DNA of 64,000 nucleotides, taken from positions 37,166,241 to 37,230,240 of the forward strand of contig NC_083565.1 of NCBI RefSeq assembly GCF_019925205.1, read 5' to 3'. Each line of letters begins with the position of its first letter. Positions within the stretch are counted from its first letter, which is position 1. The translations under genes and the position numbers were made by a program. Origin of the DNA: Metopolophium dirhodum. Its lineage: Eukaryota > Arthropoda > Insecta > Hemiptera > Aphididae. The notes below the pieces were generated by a model that had not been told where the DNA came from, made no database searches, and saw nothing but the letters and a program-made list of their open reading frames with translations. Below are positions 22,234 to 35,700 of this stretch, one piece after another.

Positions 22234-23340
22234 TAGAGATTGTTGGAATACTATAATGGTACTCTTTAAAATGTAATTTTCAGCGGTCCTAAAATATGTA
22301 CAATGTTTATATAGTTCATTGCCATTCGTAAACTAGTTAAATTTAAATAACACATTATGTTAAAAACAAAAGATAATAGTAGGTACTACCTATCAATCGA
22401 AATTAACGAAAAATACAATTACGTAAAAAAGTCGCTGACAGGTAAAACAAATATAAAATATACAATAAATATATTATTATATGATTTATGAACAATAATT
22501 TAATTGTTTCATATATTTCGTTATATTTTGCGATTTTTTTTTTATTAATTTGATAAAGTCAAGTCACGTACACACAATTTATAGTAGGTAGATACTTTAA
22601 TTTTATATACTTCTCGTTATTAGGCTAGAAAGTCGGAAATAAAAAAACTTTCCAAGTCACTCGTGGTTGCTCGTTGGTTGTCAGTAAAAAAAAAATAATC
22701 TTTCATGGTTTATTTTTTTCTCACAAAAGTTTAGGAAACCTTGACTGTTAATGACCGTACCAGTTTTCCGTTTACCACCTATATGGGCTAAATAAAGTTT
22801 CCACACAGGTATACTCGAGCCGACTACACGAACACCAGGGTTGGCGTATTTTTCATTTTTGAAAAAAAACTATATTTTTTATTTTTAACTGTTTTTTTTC
22901 TGTTCAAAACGATGTCTTAAAACGAAAAAAAATTGTTTGAGTCTTAAACAGTTTAAAACAATATATTTAAAATGGTTTAAAACAGTTTAAACGATTTGTT
23001 TTGTTTAAGACATATTTTTGAACAGAAAAAACCGAAAAAAACACGACATTCACTCGGATTTTTAACCGTATCGAACACTAATATGTTTTATTCGTTTTAA
23101 ACGATTAACAAAACGTTTAATAACAAAATATGTTTTAAACATAACAACCCCGATAAACACACGATCGGCTGCCGGGAGAGGAATTTTTCTTTTAGCGCAC
23201 AAACCGCGAACAAAAACAATATTATTATGTGTAACAATAATAGTGCAACGAAATAATAATATACACAATGCACGCGTATTGTCGGCGGCCCTCCTTAATT
23301 TTTTTTCCACATTTGCCTGCACGCGCCATGACGCGTTATT
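22234..23340. other. no gene; low-complexity block 22836-23150
   Basis: 22836 starts CCAGGGTTGGCG, then T-rich and GTTTAAAAC-type palindromic sequence to about 23150 (ACAACCCCG). It is possibly an old hAT-type element without clear flanks. The rest is AT-rich without features. Confidence 0.4.
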
Positions 23341-23426
23341 CGATACACGATCGTGTGTGGTTCGGTTACCACATTTTATTTTTTGTTTGGCAGTTTAACA
23401 TTGAATTTCGTGTGATCATCATCACC

Positions 23427-23438
23427 ATGGACGAATAA
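23427..23438 (+). other. possible upstream mini-ORF of gene B
   Basis: CACCATGGACGAATAA: a three-codon frame in a good initiation context, 233 bp before the ATG of gene B and in the GC-richer stretch likely to be its 5' leader. If transcribed it could lower translation of gene B. Confidence 0.3.
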
Positions 23439-23659
23439 CATCTGCGCCGGGTCTGTCTCTCGCCTGCGTCTCTCCAGAAACACGCGCACCGCAATAATAA
23501 TTAAATAGTATTGTTTTTTTTGTTTTTTTTTTTTATATCACACACACGTAACAGTTTAAACGCGTAAACTCTTTGGTATACCAAGAAGACAATAATATTA
23601 TTATAATAACCGCGATTTGCTGCAGTGTAGTGTGTACCGTGCGAGTGACAACCAGAAAA

Positions 23660-23726
23660 ATGCCTTACTTCCAGGTCAATAGAAAACTCCTGTTGATGAA
23701 AATTCACTATTTTTTAGGAATCGGAG
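23660..23726 (+). CDS. gene B exon 1 (start)
   Basis: Encodes MPYFQVNRKLLLMKIHYF and the beginning of TM1, ending one base into a Gly codon before GTAAGA at 23727. Confidence 0.85.
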
Positions 23727-26700
23727 GTAAGAACATTATGATAATATACCTGTACACAGAGGTTTTAAGGCGACCATAGAATTTTAGTAATATATTATGT
23801 TCGATCGCAAATGATATTGTGTGTGTTTTATAACTATCGCACGTTGCATAGGTCACTGCCATTTTAGTTGTGCAACATACTGCACATGCTATCATACATG
23901 TTCAATCAACTGTTATATCGTGTCGCTATTATTTCTGACAATCTGCAGAAACATGTTTACCACTATGCTATTAATTATTATAGTATGCAGATAATATACT
24001 AATTTGAAAAATGGTCAACACTCACAATAAACTACGAATTACGTGATAATTGTGAGATTTGTTTTATTAAATATAATAAATTTATTTAATATAAAAATAT
24101 ATTTATATGATTACCTACTTTGTGATTTAGAATATCGAAATATATTTAGGTAAATACGAGTTGATATTTTTGGATTAAAATAGAATGTTTTTTTTTTATC
24201 AAATTCCACACTTATCACATACCATATGCAGGTAGGAAGTCAAACAAAATATGTGATTGTATAATAGTTATAATAAAAAAAAAAGGTGTGTAAGTGGATG
24301 TTGCTCTGCTGTACAGTAGGTGACAAGTGGGTCACTGTAATGGATGGTGTTAAATTTTAATTCAATGATATAATATTATTGTATAAGAAAAACGATTCTG
24401 AGCGAAAACGGTCAGTCAGCCTATAATATTACCAAGTATATTTCATGATATTATTGTGAATAAAGTAATTTAAATATAAAATATTTACGTGGGACCTTGT
24501 TTTAAATTTTCAATTCTTAGCTATAAAAGTTGAACATTTTATAAATTTTCAACTACAAAATAATTGTTAAATTTTAAATAAAAATATTAACCTAATTGTT
24601 TGCAATTTCCACAAATTATTTTAAACGTATTAATACGTGTCTACAGTTTTATTTGTAATATTATGTCATAATTCAATTTCTTATAATTTTTACAAAAAAT
24701 AATTTCTTTAAAAATATATCATATATAATATACATTAAACATACGTATAGCATATTACTGCATATACAATTTAAAAAGTATAAACAAATATTAATTAGTA
24801 TGCCAATGAGGAAGGCTGGGCATTAACGAGTTAAAAGTTAAAATTAAGTTAAAACGTTAAGTTAATTAACTCGTTACTTTTTTTCATATAAACTTTTAAC
24901 TTAATAAGTTACTTTTTTGCAAGATTAACGTGTTAACTTCAAGTTATTTTTATTTCAAAAATATCAAAATTAAGTTCATTTTCGTTCGAAGAATAATTCA
25001 AATTTTTGAATGTGTTTTTACTTTGATGTATCATTTTAAATGTCTTCAGTAATTTTCTTGAACGTAAAGAAAAACTATCTAATTAACCAAATTATGTGTC
25101 TGGAATTTTTTATTTTTGCAAATTAGCAAATTTTAACTTTACACTAAGTAAAGTTACTTTTTTTTCAAAGTTGACTTAACGAGTTAACAAAAAAAAATAC
25201 GAGCAACTTTTAACTTAACTTAACTTCATTACTTAAAAAGGTGGGCAAGTGGGTGTCGCTCTGCTGTACAGAAAACTCAAATGGGTCACTGTAGTGGATG
25301 GTTAAATTTGAATTAAATGATATAATATTATTGTATAAGAAAAACGATTCTGAGCGAAAACGGTCAGTCAGCCTATGATATTACCTAGTATATTTGATGA
25401 TATTATTGTGAATAAAGTAATTTATATATAACGTATTAAGTGGAGCCTTGTTTTCAATTTTCAATCCTTAGCTATAAAAGTTGAACATTTTATAAATTTT
25501 TAACTACAAAATAATTATTAAATTATAAATTTGATACATTTTGTCAAAATTTGAACTTTAAATGCTTATAAACAAAAATTGTGTCAATGGATTTTTAATT
25601 TTTTTTCATCTTCCTTTGAAACAATAACGTAGGATACTTCTATTAAATTTTCAAGCTTTTTCAACCAACAAATAAATTTTTATTGATATTTATAGAAAAA
25701 AAACTAAACAAAATGGAAACTGAAAATGTTCGTAAGCAGCTCAAAATAAGTCAAAATATTTGGAAAATGTTATGGTGTATAGAGAATGCTAATATAAACA
25801 TTCAGTCGAAGTTTCATGTACCTACGGTAATTTGTTTTAGAGTTGCGCCAAAAACCAAAATCAATTTTCTCAAAAACAGATTTTGCGTAAAAATACCCGT
25901 TTTTCCTTAATTTTTCTTTTGTTCTTCACGTCGCTTATGAAAACTACTGGGAAATGTTTACTTTTGACCACCCAAAGTACCAACTGGATTCACTTTCCTA
26001 TCAGAAAAATTACTATAATGAAGACAATTTTCGCTCAGAATCTAAAAGTTTAGCGTGTATGGATTTTTTTTCAACTAGGTACCTACACTTATAGTTATAA
26101 CTATGCATAGTTATTATTAATATTAAAGGTGCTGGAATATAATACGTGTTAGATGTGTTTCATTGACATACCTAACATTATATTTAATCGATTCCATAAC
26201 AAATTTACTCGAGTTTTTTTTTATTTAATAGAATCGTTTGTTTTACTATACAATACAATATGCATACTTAAACATAATAATATAAACTTGGTCGACCTGC
26301 AGTGAATATAGTAGCTGTACGTATAGGCGTATAACATTATATATTAATTAAAATGTAATCAATATCATAAAATGAAGTGATTATATGGTCATTGAGGTGA
26401 ATCGGGTCAGAAACTTAGTTTTTTTCTTATTTTTGACTCGAGTGAATTGAGTAGATATCATTCATAAACAATTTTCAGTATTCATCGTTTTATTTACCGA
26501 AACATTTGAATTAAATTATTATTCCACAGGATATCGGATAGTCTATTGGTTTTATCATCAAATGGTAACACCGACACCGTTATCAACATAATATTAATAT
26601 ATTTTCTGTTGCTCTCTCTCTATTTGGCGTTTAAAAGAATATATTTTATAACTTTTTTTTTTTTTAAATATTTCGTTGAACCTATAACATTTTTAAAAAT

Positions 26701-29700
26701 ATATTACATACTAAAATACAATTACATTACAACTGTGGTAAGAGTTGTATATTTAGCTTGCACCGAAATTGACCCAAAATAATACATACAACATGTATCG
26801 ATTTGCACCAACGTTTTTGAAAAGCGTTTGTAATTTTCACATAAGTTCAAATGGATTATTCTTTCGATATAGTACGTGCACGCGCTTGCATAATAGCAAT
26901 AAATGGGGATCGGATTTATTTGTATTAAAAAAACCAAAATATTTGAATATATTTATAATTATGTAATACAAAAATAAAAATAATATGGTAGTTTAAAAAA
27001 TGCAAAAAAATAATGTAAATTGTACAATTTGTACTATTCTGATTAAATCTTGTGTAAGTACTGGTTTGTTATCTCACTCTAATAAATATATCGCAATAAT
27101 AGTTCGACTTCAGCTCTCGGAAAGAATTTACTAAAGGTACCTACCGCAGGAATTTATCACACAATATGGTTTATTTAAAAACCCATAATCAAAGCGATAC
27201 AACATCAAAATGTTTGTCCACCGTGGGTTTTTCGTTTTTGTTCGTCGTAATTCGATTTAAAGATATATTATAATAATGAATTAAAAAAAATTGCAGTGCC
27301 AAGACAACCACCCTATGTAAACATCGAAAACTCCAATTCACATTAATATCTTATCATTAAATACATTTTTTTTAAAGTAAATTATTATTAAACAAATTAC
27401 AAAATAAACCGTTATTATCACTTATATACCTACAGTCTTATATATATATATATACACTTAAACTTATTAACTGCATAATATTACAATCAATAAAATAAAT
27501 GTCTAATAAGTATAGTAAGTATACTATGTTACTATACGCAACCTGTTAGACAGGCAGTCCGCTATGTATTTTATAAATAAATTTGTCCTCTCTCTATATA
27601 CATATTAAAAAAGTGGTTAGGTGTATGTCGCTCTGCGTTACAGTAGGTTTCAAGTGGGTCAATGTATAATGGATTGTATTTAACTTGAATTCTATGGTAT
27701 AATATAATTTATTTATTTTATTTATAAATAAATAATATTGTATAAGAAAAACGATTAGCGGAGACGGTTTGTCATTATGGATATTTTTTATATTGTTATT
27801 ATTTATTATAACTAGTAAGTTGAATTAATTAAAATAATATTTTTTTAAACAATTTTATCCGAGTTTTTTTATTTAATAGAATCGTTTGTTTTACTATACA
27901 AAACAATATGCATACTTAAACATAATAATATAAACTTGGTAGACCTTGCAGTGAATAATAACTGTACGTATAGGCGTATAACATTATATATTAATAAAAA
28001 TAAATAAACACCATTGTAAAACCACTAGTTCCCTCACCCCGCTCAGAATCTAAAATTAATTACTTGGCTATCACTTATATATAAGTTATAGATGTACTAT
28101 TTTAGATTCTGAGCGGGGTAAGGGAACTAGTGGTTTTACAATTTTGTTTATTTTTTTTTTTTTACAAAATTTCTTCTAGAAGGTGGGCTTTGATTTCAAC
28201 ATATCGTATCTTATCTTTTAGAAAATTGGATCAACTAAGATCTTGTATTCTCAAAACGACATTTTTACTGCCAATTGTTAAAATATGGCAGCATTCTTGC
28301 ATTCACAAATTGTAAAATTGTAAAATTCCACACCGTCAAACATTTTGGGTTTAAGAGAGAGTTTTTCATAATTTTTAAGAATATATAAAAATAATATAGG
28401 GCAGAATTTTATTGACATTATTATTTTTAAGTAGGTAAGTTACGATTATTTTAAAATGTACAAAAAAATTACAGTTTAAAAATGGTCATAACTCGCTTTT
28501 TAATAAAAATATCAATAAAATCCTCTAAGTTACCCAAGATAATATTCTTATCTTTAAATTTTATAAGATTTAAATTCACACTCGTTTTAGAAATTACAGA
28601 GTAAAATGTTTTATTGTGAACGTAAAATTTGACATGTTGCACGTTTGTAAGACGAAGACAACAAATAGCCCGGGTGTCGTCCTCTTAATAATAGTCATAT
28701 AATGTAAAGTATGTTTATAAGTACATATTTAAATTTTTAGTTTCAAATGTATAGGTAAAAAACTCTTTAAAATATTTTAAAGTTTTAAACATAAAATCGA
28801 TTTTTCTCAAAACTATAAATTTTGACAGTGTTGGGGAGTAACTTAACTTAAGTTAAAAGTTACTGTAACGAAATTACTTTTTAAGTAATTTAATTACATT
28901 TTATTGCAAGTAATTTATATGTAATTTAAGTTACTCTTTGGTAGTAATTATTACTAAATTACTAGTTACTTTTTTTGATTTAATAGATTTTTAGAACGTA
29001 TTGATAATATTGAGTGTAAATATTAAAATATATCTTATAACTTGTAAGTATTATAATTTATATGTAAAATTGTCTGAACTGTAATATTTTTGTTATGGCT
29101 ATTGACTATTTGCCTATAAAGTGTCACTTTTAGAATGGAATTCTGATCTATACCGTGTGTTGTATCGTCACGGACGGCTCACGACTCACTTAATGAGTAT
29201 TAAGCTCCAGTGATATTTTTGAAAAAAAAATAACTTCTATTGTAATTGAGTTACTTTTTAAACTTAAAAGTAGTGTAATTTAACCAAATAAAAAAAAAGT
29301 AACTTAAAAGCTAGGTTCGATATTGAGATTTACCAATCAATATTAATGGCTATGTCTTTGTTTTTATTTTTGTTCAGGTTATGCACCGTTTTCTCCATTT
29401 TTGACGACGATATCAAAACAACGTGGTTATTCTGCATTCATTGTTGGTTTAATATTCATGCTACAACCTATTCCTGGAATGCTGATAAGACCAATCGTTG
29501 GTGCCGTTACAGATAAATACAAGTGTCGCCGATCGGTGTTTATTGCGAGTTCAATAATCACGTTTTTATTGGTAGGATTACTATCGATAATTCCTGGCAC
29601 GACGGCAAAAGAGGAAATGAACGATTTGGACGCTATCAAGTCGCCACTGTTTTGGATGTTTTTTACTACAATTGCCTTGATCAACACGGACGGAACGGTG

Positions 29701-32700
29701 AAAAGTGTTTTAGAGGACACGATTTGTATGGATTTATTAGGTAAAAAAAAATACTGTTCTTTTATTAAATTATCGATGCGACAATGTGTAAACAATATTT
29801 AATTTTGGGAGGTAACAGCAGCTGTACATAATATGATATTTCTTAAGAAAGTAATTTTTTGACAGACAGCAATTTTAGTTTAAAAATATTATTATAACAT
29901 TATAATCACGAATAATATTAGTATAACGTTATTTTAATAATATTATAATATTAGCATTACAAAATAATGTCTGATAATGTATCCTGATCTCACTGAGTCA
30001 CTATATATTGACAATATTGTAAACGTTTAATCTTTATATGTTCTAAAAATCTAAAATTATTGTGTAGGTAGTTAAGTTGGTTTACCTATTAGTAGTAGAA
30101 TACAACTTTTGCTTTCATTATATTTTTTTTTTTTTTTTTGGGTTTTTCCGACCTTTAACCTTTCATTATATTACAATATCAAAAAACGTATTTATAGTTT
30201 AAGGTGTACATATCAAGCTTACTTACTATACCTAAGTAAAATTTGAGCCATATGACAATTTATAATTTTATAAAATAGGTATCTGCAGAAAAAAAAAATT
30301 AATCAAAAAAATCATAGTTTAACTTACTTACTACCATAATAAGAAAATAGTTAAAATTCATAAAAAAAAGTACACTTTTAATAATATTATTAGTTATTAT
30401 TTAACTTTTTTTCGTTATGTCGAAAACAATTAACGTTTTTGAAAATATTGTTTTACATAATTTTTACCCAATACAAAATAAAATTTAAGAAAAAAAATAC
30501 CCTCGTATATTGTCTAGGTACAACAATTGAGTTATTAAAAAAGATGCAAGAAATATTAAACTCATTTTTTAGTGGGTATTTATTATATCCCATCTACTCA
30601 TCAAAAGCATTTTGTTTTTTAAATTTGCAGGGTGATTATAACCAAGCATGCTCACCCCTTTTTTTCATTAATAAGACAGGTATTCAAAATTGGAATTTTG
30701 GAATTTTTGTACATACCTACCTAAAGACTATAGGTATATTTTCAAATTATTGTAAATGTTTGCACCACTTAAGGAGTGTCTTGTGGCAGTACAAACTCCT
30801 GTTTTTCAAATGAGAATCCCCATTTTTTACTGTAAATTATTTAGTGAATATCATTTTTTAAATGTTGATGTACCCAATTAAAAATTCGGATGAGTAGTTT
30901 CTTAGTTTTTAAAATGTTTGATTTAAGGATAACATTCCTTTTTAGTGGTTTTACAAAAGTATAAAACAGATTTAATATCGGATCTAGTATTTATTATACT
31001 TGGACCATATTTTTTACAAATTATTAATGTTGATAAATTAATATTAATTACCAACATTTTTAAATCACTGTAGCCCCCATACCTTACAAACCTATTATCA
31101 TGGACCTTTATTATTCTTATTCCTTAGGACACAAAGTTAAATAACTTAAAAACTAATTGTTTTCATTTTGATTCTGATACGTCAAAATGTTTAGAAAAAT
31201 GATCTAGTAAATAAATTTCATTCGAAAAAGGCAGTTCTCATTTGAAAATCAAAAGTTTTAGTCACCAGGAGGACACTCTTAAAGTACCTGTTACCAAAAA
31301 AAAAAATCAAGAATTAAAAAAATGGTCTGAGTATAATATTTAAAAATTCCAAAAATCAGAATTCGAATAATTTCATTATTAAAGGAACAAATGGTTGCGA
31401 TCATGCATGATGAATCGCCCTACATAAAATTATTGTTTTAAAGTTTGTTGATGGAATCAACCGTCAAAATAAATGGAAAAACAGTAAAGTGTACGCCGCT
31501 GTCAACGTAAATGTCAAATTATACATATTTTGTATTCACGAGTCGAACGAAACGATATGTGAAGCATTTAACGTTAAATTAGTTCAATATACACCATATC
31601 AGTCGTAGGTCGCTGTATTGTAATAATTGTCAACACTCTATAGTTTTATATTCGCATGTCTCAATTTTAGTAGTGTAACTGTAAATAATAATACGAGTGT
31701 TTTAACTTATGACCTATATTATTAACTAATTTTTGATTATTTGCATAATATTGTATACAACTGAAAACACATTCGACTTTATCATATTATTATGTAGGTA
31801 TACCAATTAAAGCTGTGTGGCAATATTTTTGTACTCGAGAGCCAAAATCGAGGGACAAACATTTTTCGCGGGCCGGGGAAATGTTTAGGCGTACAATAAT
31901 AGTCATATACTTATTCCGTCAACGCGGGGCCTAATAATGAAATAAACACGGAGGCCACCGGTTTTGGACCACCGACCAACGACATCACAGCCAATTATAT
32001 TGTATGTGCTACTAATAATAATATTATTATATAGTAATATAATATATGCGTACCCACCTGTGGTACTTTCCCGACATCCGATTTAATTTATAAACAGTAA
32101 ACACTGTGTTTATAATAGTATTAATGTATTGATCAATACCGATGACTACCGAATATAATAACTAACTCGGAGCCGTTAGGAAAAAACCACAACATTTTTC
32201 TAACACCAAAGAATGTCAACAGACTATAATATACACTTTCGTATGATGCCCCTAATAACCTACCTACCTGTTGTTATCGGTCCACGTTTTATCACTATTA
32301 TAATATTAATACAGTTGGCATCATTAATCATTACCTATAAATAGTATATATAATATTATACCTGTTGATACTATTATCAAATAATACGTGCAATGTCATT
32401 ATAGCTGAATCGTCTTTGTGTTTTCTATCAAGGCAAAGACAAAAATAATTATGGAAAACAAAGGTTGTGGGGATCCATTGGTTGGAGTTTGTTTGCCATT
32501 ATTTCCGGTGCATGTGTAGACTGGTACAGCGCAGGTCTTGAGTACAAAAACTATGCTCCAGGTTACGTCATTGCATTGCTATGTTTCCTTTTAGATATAT
32601 ATGTGGTGTTTAAACTCAAGGTACAGTATATAATATCTACAAATCTAATATACTTCTTATAGTTAGAACCATATGTGTGTTTGGGCGCTCTCGAATTGCC

Positions 32701-35700
32701 TCCCGTGATTTTTTTTCAAAAAGTTTACTCCCAATTTCAAAAATATCGTTTACTTGAATTGCCTCCTAATTTAGGCAGTGACTCTCTTGTACTGGAATCG
32801 CCTCCGATAGCTATTATAGCCTATAACTAATAGATTTCTAACCTTAGGTACATTATAGGAAATATTAATAAATTAAATGAATTGAGTGAATTGAGTCAAA
32901 GCCAAAACAATTTAAAAAATCGATAAAACAGCAGTAATTATTATTAATAATAAAAATACAATTTGTTTTGCCTAATTCACGGTTAACGTTCATTTTTATA
33001 AAATTATGTACCTACGCTTACGCTAATAAACGTGTTTTTATGGTAATGGTTGCACTAACGAAACTGACAATGTTGAACTGCGGTGATGATGGACTAATCT
33101 TTAACTGATAATCAATGACAAGATTATCTGTCTGTAAAATACTATATACGTCTCAAAAATAATATATATTGGAAATCGATATAATCATTGATAGTACACA
33201 TACAACTATCAATATATTAATTAATAATCTAGGTATGCTGTGGAAGGCAATTCAAGTAGACTGTTTGGGTATTATTTTCCGAGGCAATTTGAGTGTCACC
33301 GTATGTTTAAGCTTTATTTTTCGAACCAACATTTGCTGATGATTAGGTTTACTTTTAATTTTAATCACATATACTAAATACATTTGACTACCTAGTCAAA
33401 TGTAAATGAAAATAAAATTCAATCGCACTTCGTTTATATACGGATAAGACAGTCAAATTTGTGGAAGTCATTGATTTTATTTGATTTTATTATAGTATTG
33501 TTTTCCAAACGTAAACGCACAATAGATTTCGCTCAAAATCGTTTTAAAGTTAGTTAAATTGGACACAAGTTAATCTCAAATCTTATGGTACAGAAAATCG
33601 ATGTCCCGTCTAATGATTTACTTCGTACACATGTTAAAATTGTTGGTTTACACATATGTCATGAAAATAATTACATAGTTGTTTGTTTTGTATTATAGGT
33701 TGTACAAGAAAATGATACCAAAATTGTAGCTTCTGATGTGAAAAAAGTATTCACTGAAGGTAAAGTACTCGCGTTTCTTCTTTGGGTTGTTTTAATTGGA
33801 TTTTTTATGTCTTTCATATGGAACTTCATATTTTGGTAAGCAACAAATTATATACATTTCAGTAATACATGACCTATGTTTATTTTTTCAAAACACTAAA
33901 AATACAATATAAGTAGTTATTTTAACATACGTATTTTAGATTAACGTATAACAAGTGTAGGTAATTACTATGGTTAGATAAACTATGTGATTATATTAAA
34001 TTTACTGTTTAAAATAAAAAAAAAAATAAAACAGTATAATATTGTTAACATAATATTGCTCTAAATATAGCAAAAATGCCCTAAAAAATGAATTTTGACG
34101 GCAATAATATTCTTAAAAATGACTAAAAATTTGTTTAAACAATTCTAGAGCTAACAAAAATTCGAACTTAACGAAATAAACGCGATTATGATGTAACATC
34201 AACTAATCAATAACTTGTTACCAGTCTGAGTCCCGTATACGTAATATATAACAGCTGTTATACTGTTGATCGATGAAGACGTTACTGACGTATTGAAATC
34301 ATAAATAGTACGATCGACATTAATTATGAATGGTCGGCACAAAATATTTCAAATTAGGCACCAATTATGTTTAATTAAAAATATTTATCATAATAATATA
34401 TAAATGTGCACTAAAAATTAACAAAATTACCTAAAAACTACAATAATTATCGCACTAAAAGTAAGCGAAACCTGATAAAAATGCAAAATAAAAGACAAAG
34501 TCTTCAATTCTTTGATATATGAAACAAATTTTGTACTTGAAAAGCATTGCCGGGACTTTCTAAATAATAATGCATTTTGAATTAAAATGCGTATTTCGGG
34601 GGGTCTTATATAGTTATAAGATAGAGTTAGGATGTTTACGATTTCAAAAAATGACCTAAAATAATGTAAAATGCCCTAAAATCCCGAAAAATCTACTTGA
34701 ATAAGTAAAAATATTTAATTTTCAAAATAATAATTTTTGTTAAAGATACGGGTGTGATAATGTGTGTCAGAGTAAATTAAAACATGAATTGTAATAATAA
34801 TAGACAATCGTATACATTTAAGTTTTAAGAATTATATAAAATTATTAAAATATATGATCGGCGTATGTGGGAAAAAGCACTTGTTTTATAAAATATGTAT
34901 GACACGCATAGGCGGACCCAGAGTTTTACATTTGAGTGTGCCCAGCCTTTTTTCTTCTTGTTTTTTTATAATACAGAGCTGAAGCTATAGACAAATATTA
35001 ACCCACAATATGAATTTTTTTTAGCTCATAAATGTCTTCCATAGGACGGTATATAAAATAAACTAAAGTTAATAATTCTATTTTAAATATCCGACCATTG
35101 TAAGTAGGCATTATTACTTATGATAATTTATTGTTTAATCTTTTAATATATTAATTTATAAATTATTATTTTATATTTATTACTAAATAAACTGAAACAA
35201 CACTAGTATAATTTATTTATGATACAAATTTATTTTATTAACTTATATTTTATAGTAATGATCGCCTTTGAAATGGCACAAAACTTTTAAATTCTTCTAT
35301 AATCTTCAGAAACTTTAACATGTAAGTTAATTCCTGTTCGACATAGAGGTTCTTACTTGTTTTACACAAAGTTAACGATAATATAAATTACGGTGTCTGT
35401 GAGTTGTTTGAATCACGACATCGCGTTAAATGAAATACCAAACTTGAAACTACCAAAGTATTATTTCTTAACCATCGATAACAGCGCTGTGTCGGTTTCT
35501 GAGAAAAGGCAATATTTTTTCGCTGAAAATAGTTATAACCGTTTGGCGTCCCACTACTATAATTATACCGAAGTTTTCGTGTCAACGACAATAACATTGA
35601 ATATAATTTAAGAAATAATGCAAGTCGATAAATAAATACGTTGAAGTGATTTAAAGTCTAAACATCCAGGCTTCATTAACAATGTAAAATAAGAATTGGT

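Noticed and set aside
25683..25910. Possible small protein starting MIFIEKKLNKMETEN
   Set aside because: The same segment recurs at 20390, 45992-46198 and 47940 with stops, so it belongs to repeat R1.
29427..29795. Minus-strand open frame over exon 2 of gene B
   Set aside because: Shadow of the transporter exon, which has conserved motifs and splice sites.
30439..30813. Plus-strand open frame of 124 codons in gene B intron 2
   Set aside because: Composition is that of AT-rich non-coding DNA (Phe, Lys, Tyr, Leu), it runs into a MITE end, and no motif is visible.
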